In this document: one piece after another, positions 30,614-32,249 of the stretch
Position numbering within the stretch: the stretch's first letter is position 1
Layout of the letters: each line of letters begins with the position of its first letter
From: JBBRXJ01 sp038248505
GTDB lineage: Bacteria > Bacteroidota > Bacteroidia > Bacteroidales > JBBRXJ01
DNA length: 32,249 nt
NCBI GenBank assembly: GCA_038248505.1
Contig: JBBRXJ010000039.1
Coordinates: forward strand, 1-32,249
Direction of reading: 5' to 3'
Notes under the pieces: generated by a model
What the model was told of the DNA's origin: nothing
The model's database searches: none
What the model saw: the letters and a program-made list of their open reading frames with translations, nothing else
Program-made: the position numbers and the translations under genes

Positions 30614-31642
30614 ATGAAGCTAACAAAAGAACATTTCGGTAAAGCTGACGGCAAAGACGTTTTGCTATACACACTTGACAACGGAAAGATGTCGGTGAAA
30701 ATAACCAACTACGGTGGTATTATAACAGCCATAAATGTTCCTGACAAAAATGGCAAAATTGATAACATAACACTTGGTTTTGATAAGCTAGAAGATTATT
30801 TAAAAGATCACCCTTATTTTGGATGTATTGTTGGACGTTATGCAAACAGAATTGAGAAAGGTGAATTTTTTATTAATGATAAAGAATATGTATTGGCCAT
30901 TAACAATGGAAATAACGCACTACATGGCGGTTTAAAGGGATTTGACAAAGTAGTTTGGGATGTTCGCGAAGTAAATGAAAAAGACGAAGTGGGTATTAAA
31001 TTAGATTACATTAGTCCGGATATGGAAGAAGGTTATCCTGGCGATCTTTATGTAACCGTAACATACACGCTAACTATCAATAATGAATTAAAGATTCGTT
31101 ACAAAGCAAAAACGAATAAAGACACACATGTAAATCTGACCAATCATACCTATTTTAATCTAAATGGATGTAAGAAAGATGTATTGAGCCATGAATTAAT
31201 GTTGAATTCGGCAAAGTACACTGCGGCCAATTCTGAGCTCATTCCAACAGGTGAGATAAAAGCAACCTCAGGCAGTGATCTCGACTTTACGAATTCGCGT
31301 GCCATAGGTGAGCGCATAGCAAATGTTGAGGGAGGCGGGTACGATCATAACTTCATCATCAATAGATTGAACGGTGAACTCGCACTAACAGCAAAAGTTC
31401 ACGACCCAGAATCTGGCCGTACCATGGAGTGTTATACAACAGAACCAGCCGTACAATTATACACAGGTAATTTTCTTGATGGTACATTAAAAACAGGAAA
31501 TGGTAATGTAATAAACAAGCACTACGGATTTTGCTTAGAGACACAACATTACCCCAATACCCCAAATACACCAGCTTTTCCTAGTACACTTTTAAAACCC
31601 GATCAGGAATACAAACAATTAACGGTGTATCGTTTTTTGTAA
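30614..31642 (+). CDS. galM: Aldose 1-epimerase (mutarotase)
   Basis: The protein has 342 residues with no signal peptide, so it is probably cytoplasmic. Family motifs are NYGGIITAINVPDKNGK (near residues 33-49), YFGCIVGRYANRIEKGEF (73-90), NALHGGLKGFDKVVWDV (about 100-116), HVNLTNHTYFNLNG with the catalytic His (about 172-185) and the C-terminal FCLETQHYPNTPN containing the catalytic Glu. It interconverts alpha and beta forms of sugars such as galactose and glucose. No galK or galT is adjacent, so it may serve general sugar uptake. A strong terminator follows. Confidence 0.95.
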   Translation: MKLTKEHFGKADGKDVLLYTLDNGKMSVKITNYGGIITAINVPDKNGKIDNITLGFDKLEDYLKDHPYFGCIVGRYANRIEKGEFFINDKEYVLAINNGNNALHGGLKGFDKVVWDVREVNEKDEVGIKLDYISPDMEEGYPGDLYVTVTYTLTINNELKIRYKAKTNKDTHVNLTNHTYFNLNGCKKDVLSHELMLNSAKYTAANSELIPTGEIKATSGSDLDFTNSRAIGERIANVEGGGYDHNFIINRLNGELALTAKVHDPESGRTMECYTTEPAVQLYTGNFLDGTLKTGNGNVINKHYGFCLETQHYPNTPNTPAFPSTLLKPDQEYKQLTVYRFL

Positions 31643-31663
31643 AATAGCATTAGAGTTATACTT

Positions 31664-31709
31664 TATAACATAAAAAAACCGGAGTTATTTCCGGTTTTTT
31701 TATGTTATA
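31664..31709 (+). terminator. Strong bidirectional terminator after galM
   Basis: A perfect 20-bp stem (31664-31683 paired with 31690-31709) with a 6-nt loop carries the GC block ACCGGA/TCCGGT flanked by runs of seven A and seven T. It begins 22 bp after the galM stop. Confidence 0.9.
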
Positions 31710-32249
31710 CTAAACCGCTAACAAGTTAATTAAAGAGTGTTATATTTGCCACATGCGAATACTACAATTAACACCCCACCTAACTACGTCTGAGTTATCA
31801 GTCAAATTAGCCACATGTATCAACTTACACCAAAGAAGTTATTGGCAAATACTTTTATCGGTTTCGTTTAATCCAGGTAAAAAAGCTGAGGACTATGCAT
31901 CATTTTGGGGTGTTACTAAAAGTAAAGTTTATAAAGTAGTTGAACTTTATAATAAAGAGGGGAAGGACTTTACCAAATCTCTGCAATGGGGCAGAAGGCG
32001 TAATGCTACTACCCTTATGAGTTTTGAACAGGAGCAAGAAATGATGAACGACTTAAAAACATAGCAAAAGAAGGCAAAATATTAGTAGCAAAACACATTA
32101 GAAAAATTGTAAAAAAAAAGATTGGCAAAGAGGTTTCTGAGGATTATATATGGGATCTATTTAAACGGCATAACTGGAAAAAGAAAATGCCTCGACCAGA
32201 ACATCCTAAACGAAATAAAGCTGCCCAAGAAGAGTTTTAAAAAAAACTC
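31710..32249 (+). mobile_element. Left part of an IS630-family insertion sequence
   Basis: The end of the window carries the N-terminal portion of an IS630-type transposase reading rightwards. The terminal inverted repeat and TA duplication could not be identified because the right end lies outside the window; the left boundary is placed only roughly, after the galM terminator. Confidence 0.6.
31753..32249 (+). pseudogene. IS630-family transposase, N-terminal part, frame broken twice
   Basis: The first frame (31753-32064, 103 residues) is a helix-turn-helix DNA-binding region containing KAEDYASFWGVTKSKVYKVV. It stops at TAG (32062) after MSFEQEQEMMNDLKT. The homologous continuation IAKEGKILVAKHIRKIV, then VSEDYIWDLFKRHNW and PRPEHPKRNKAAQEEF, lies in the -1 frame, joined most simply at the A-run in TTAAAAAC near 32053-32060. 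It then meets TAA at 32238-32240, and the expected KKN continues only if one T is skipped, returning to the first frame. The catalytic DDE domain is beyond the window. Programmed frameshifting (seen in some IS630 elements) could explain one break; decay is the simpler explanation for two. Confidence 0.75.

Noticed and set aside
1..32249. CRISPR array, tRNA or rRNA genes, prophage genes
   Set aside because: No regularly spaced direct repeats, no cloverleaf or rRNA-like sequence and no phage structural or integrase genes were seen.

Overview
The window looks like a chromosomal segment of an anaerobic or facultatively anaerobic member of the Bacteroidota. The DNA is AT-rich. Several genes follow boxes of the Bacteroidota -7 type (TAnnTTTG), in one case with a well-spaced TTTG -33 element. 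An ECF sigma factor, a one-helix anti-sigma-like protein and a DUF4097-type protein sit together, and a LuxE-type acyl ligase and VTT-family membrane proteins are present. NrfHA, a class I-type hybrid-cluster protein and many ferredoxin-like proteins point to anaerobic respiration. I cannot place it below phylum.

Layout. (1) 1-2.4 kb: sigma factor / anti-sigma candidate / DUF4097-like envelope protein, all on the minus strand. (2) 2.46-10.46 kb: eight minus-strand genes for nitrite ammonification and nitrosative stress. In transcription order they are an Rrf2 regulator, a ferredoxin-like partner protein, hybrid-cluster protein Hcp, a cupin, NrfH, NrfA, a ResB-like cytochrome c maturation protein and a NapH-like membrane ferredoxin. 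Upstream of the Rrf2 gene and of the ferredoxin gene lie two dyads sharing the core GTAA-N4-TTAC, a good candidate for the Rrf2 operator. (3) 10.53-10.74 kb: a 197-bp MITE-like element with terminal inverted repeats and an exact 8-bp target duplication; partial relatives lie at 1-72, about 16.2-16.33 kb and about 19.7-19.78 kb. (4) 10.84-12.8 kb: a LegB-like nucleotide-sugar dehydratase and a LuxE-like acyl-protein synthetase on the plus strand. (5) 13.0-16.2 kb: a tight minus-strand operon of membrane proteins (small membrane protein, two VTT proteins, TerC) ending in a zinc-ribbon protein. (6) 16.7-19.3 kb: cheW and a chemoreceptor carrying a CheR-tether-like C-terminus. (7) 19.85-22.5 kb: a DUF362 ferredoxin-like protein and a tRNA nucleotidyltransferase, divergent from thioredoxin. 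(8) 23.0-25.9 kb: cysteine desulfurase, NifU-BFD scaffold and quinolinate synthase NadA, a unit that builds Fe-S clusters and uses one for NAD synthesis. (9) 26.1-28.1 kb: YicC, guanylate kinase, NadD. (10) 28.3-31.6 kb: MATE exporter, divergent RpiA, and aldose 1-epimerase with a strong terminator. (11) 31.75 kb to the end: the start of an IS630-family transposase whose frame is broken twice.

Most of the window is housekeeping. The best leads for something undescribed are the MITE family with its variable GC-rich hairpin core, the predicted Rrf2 operator pair, the Nrf cluster's NapH-like/ResB-like tail without a CcsA partner, and a five-cysteine insertion in the NifS-like enzyme. All functional statements rest on reading motifs in the sequence; no database search was run.
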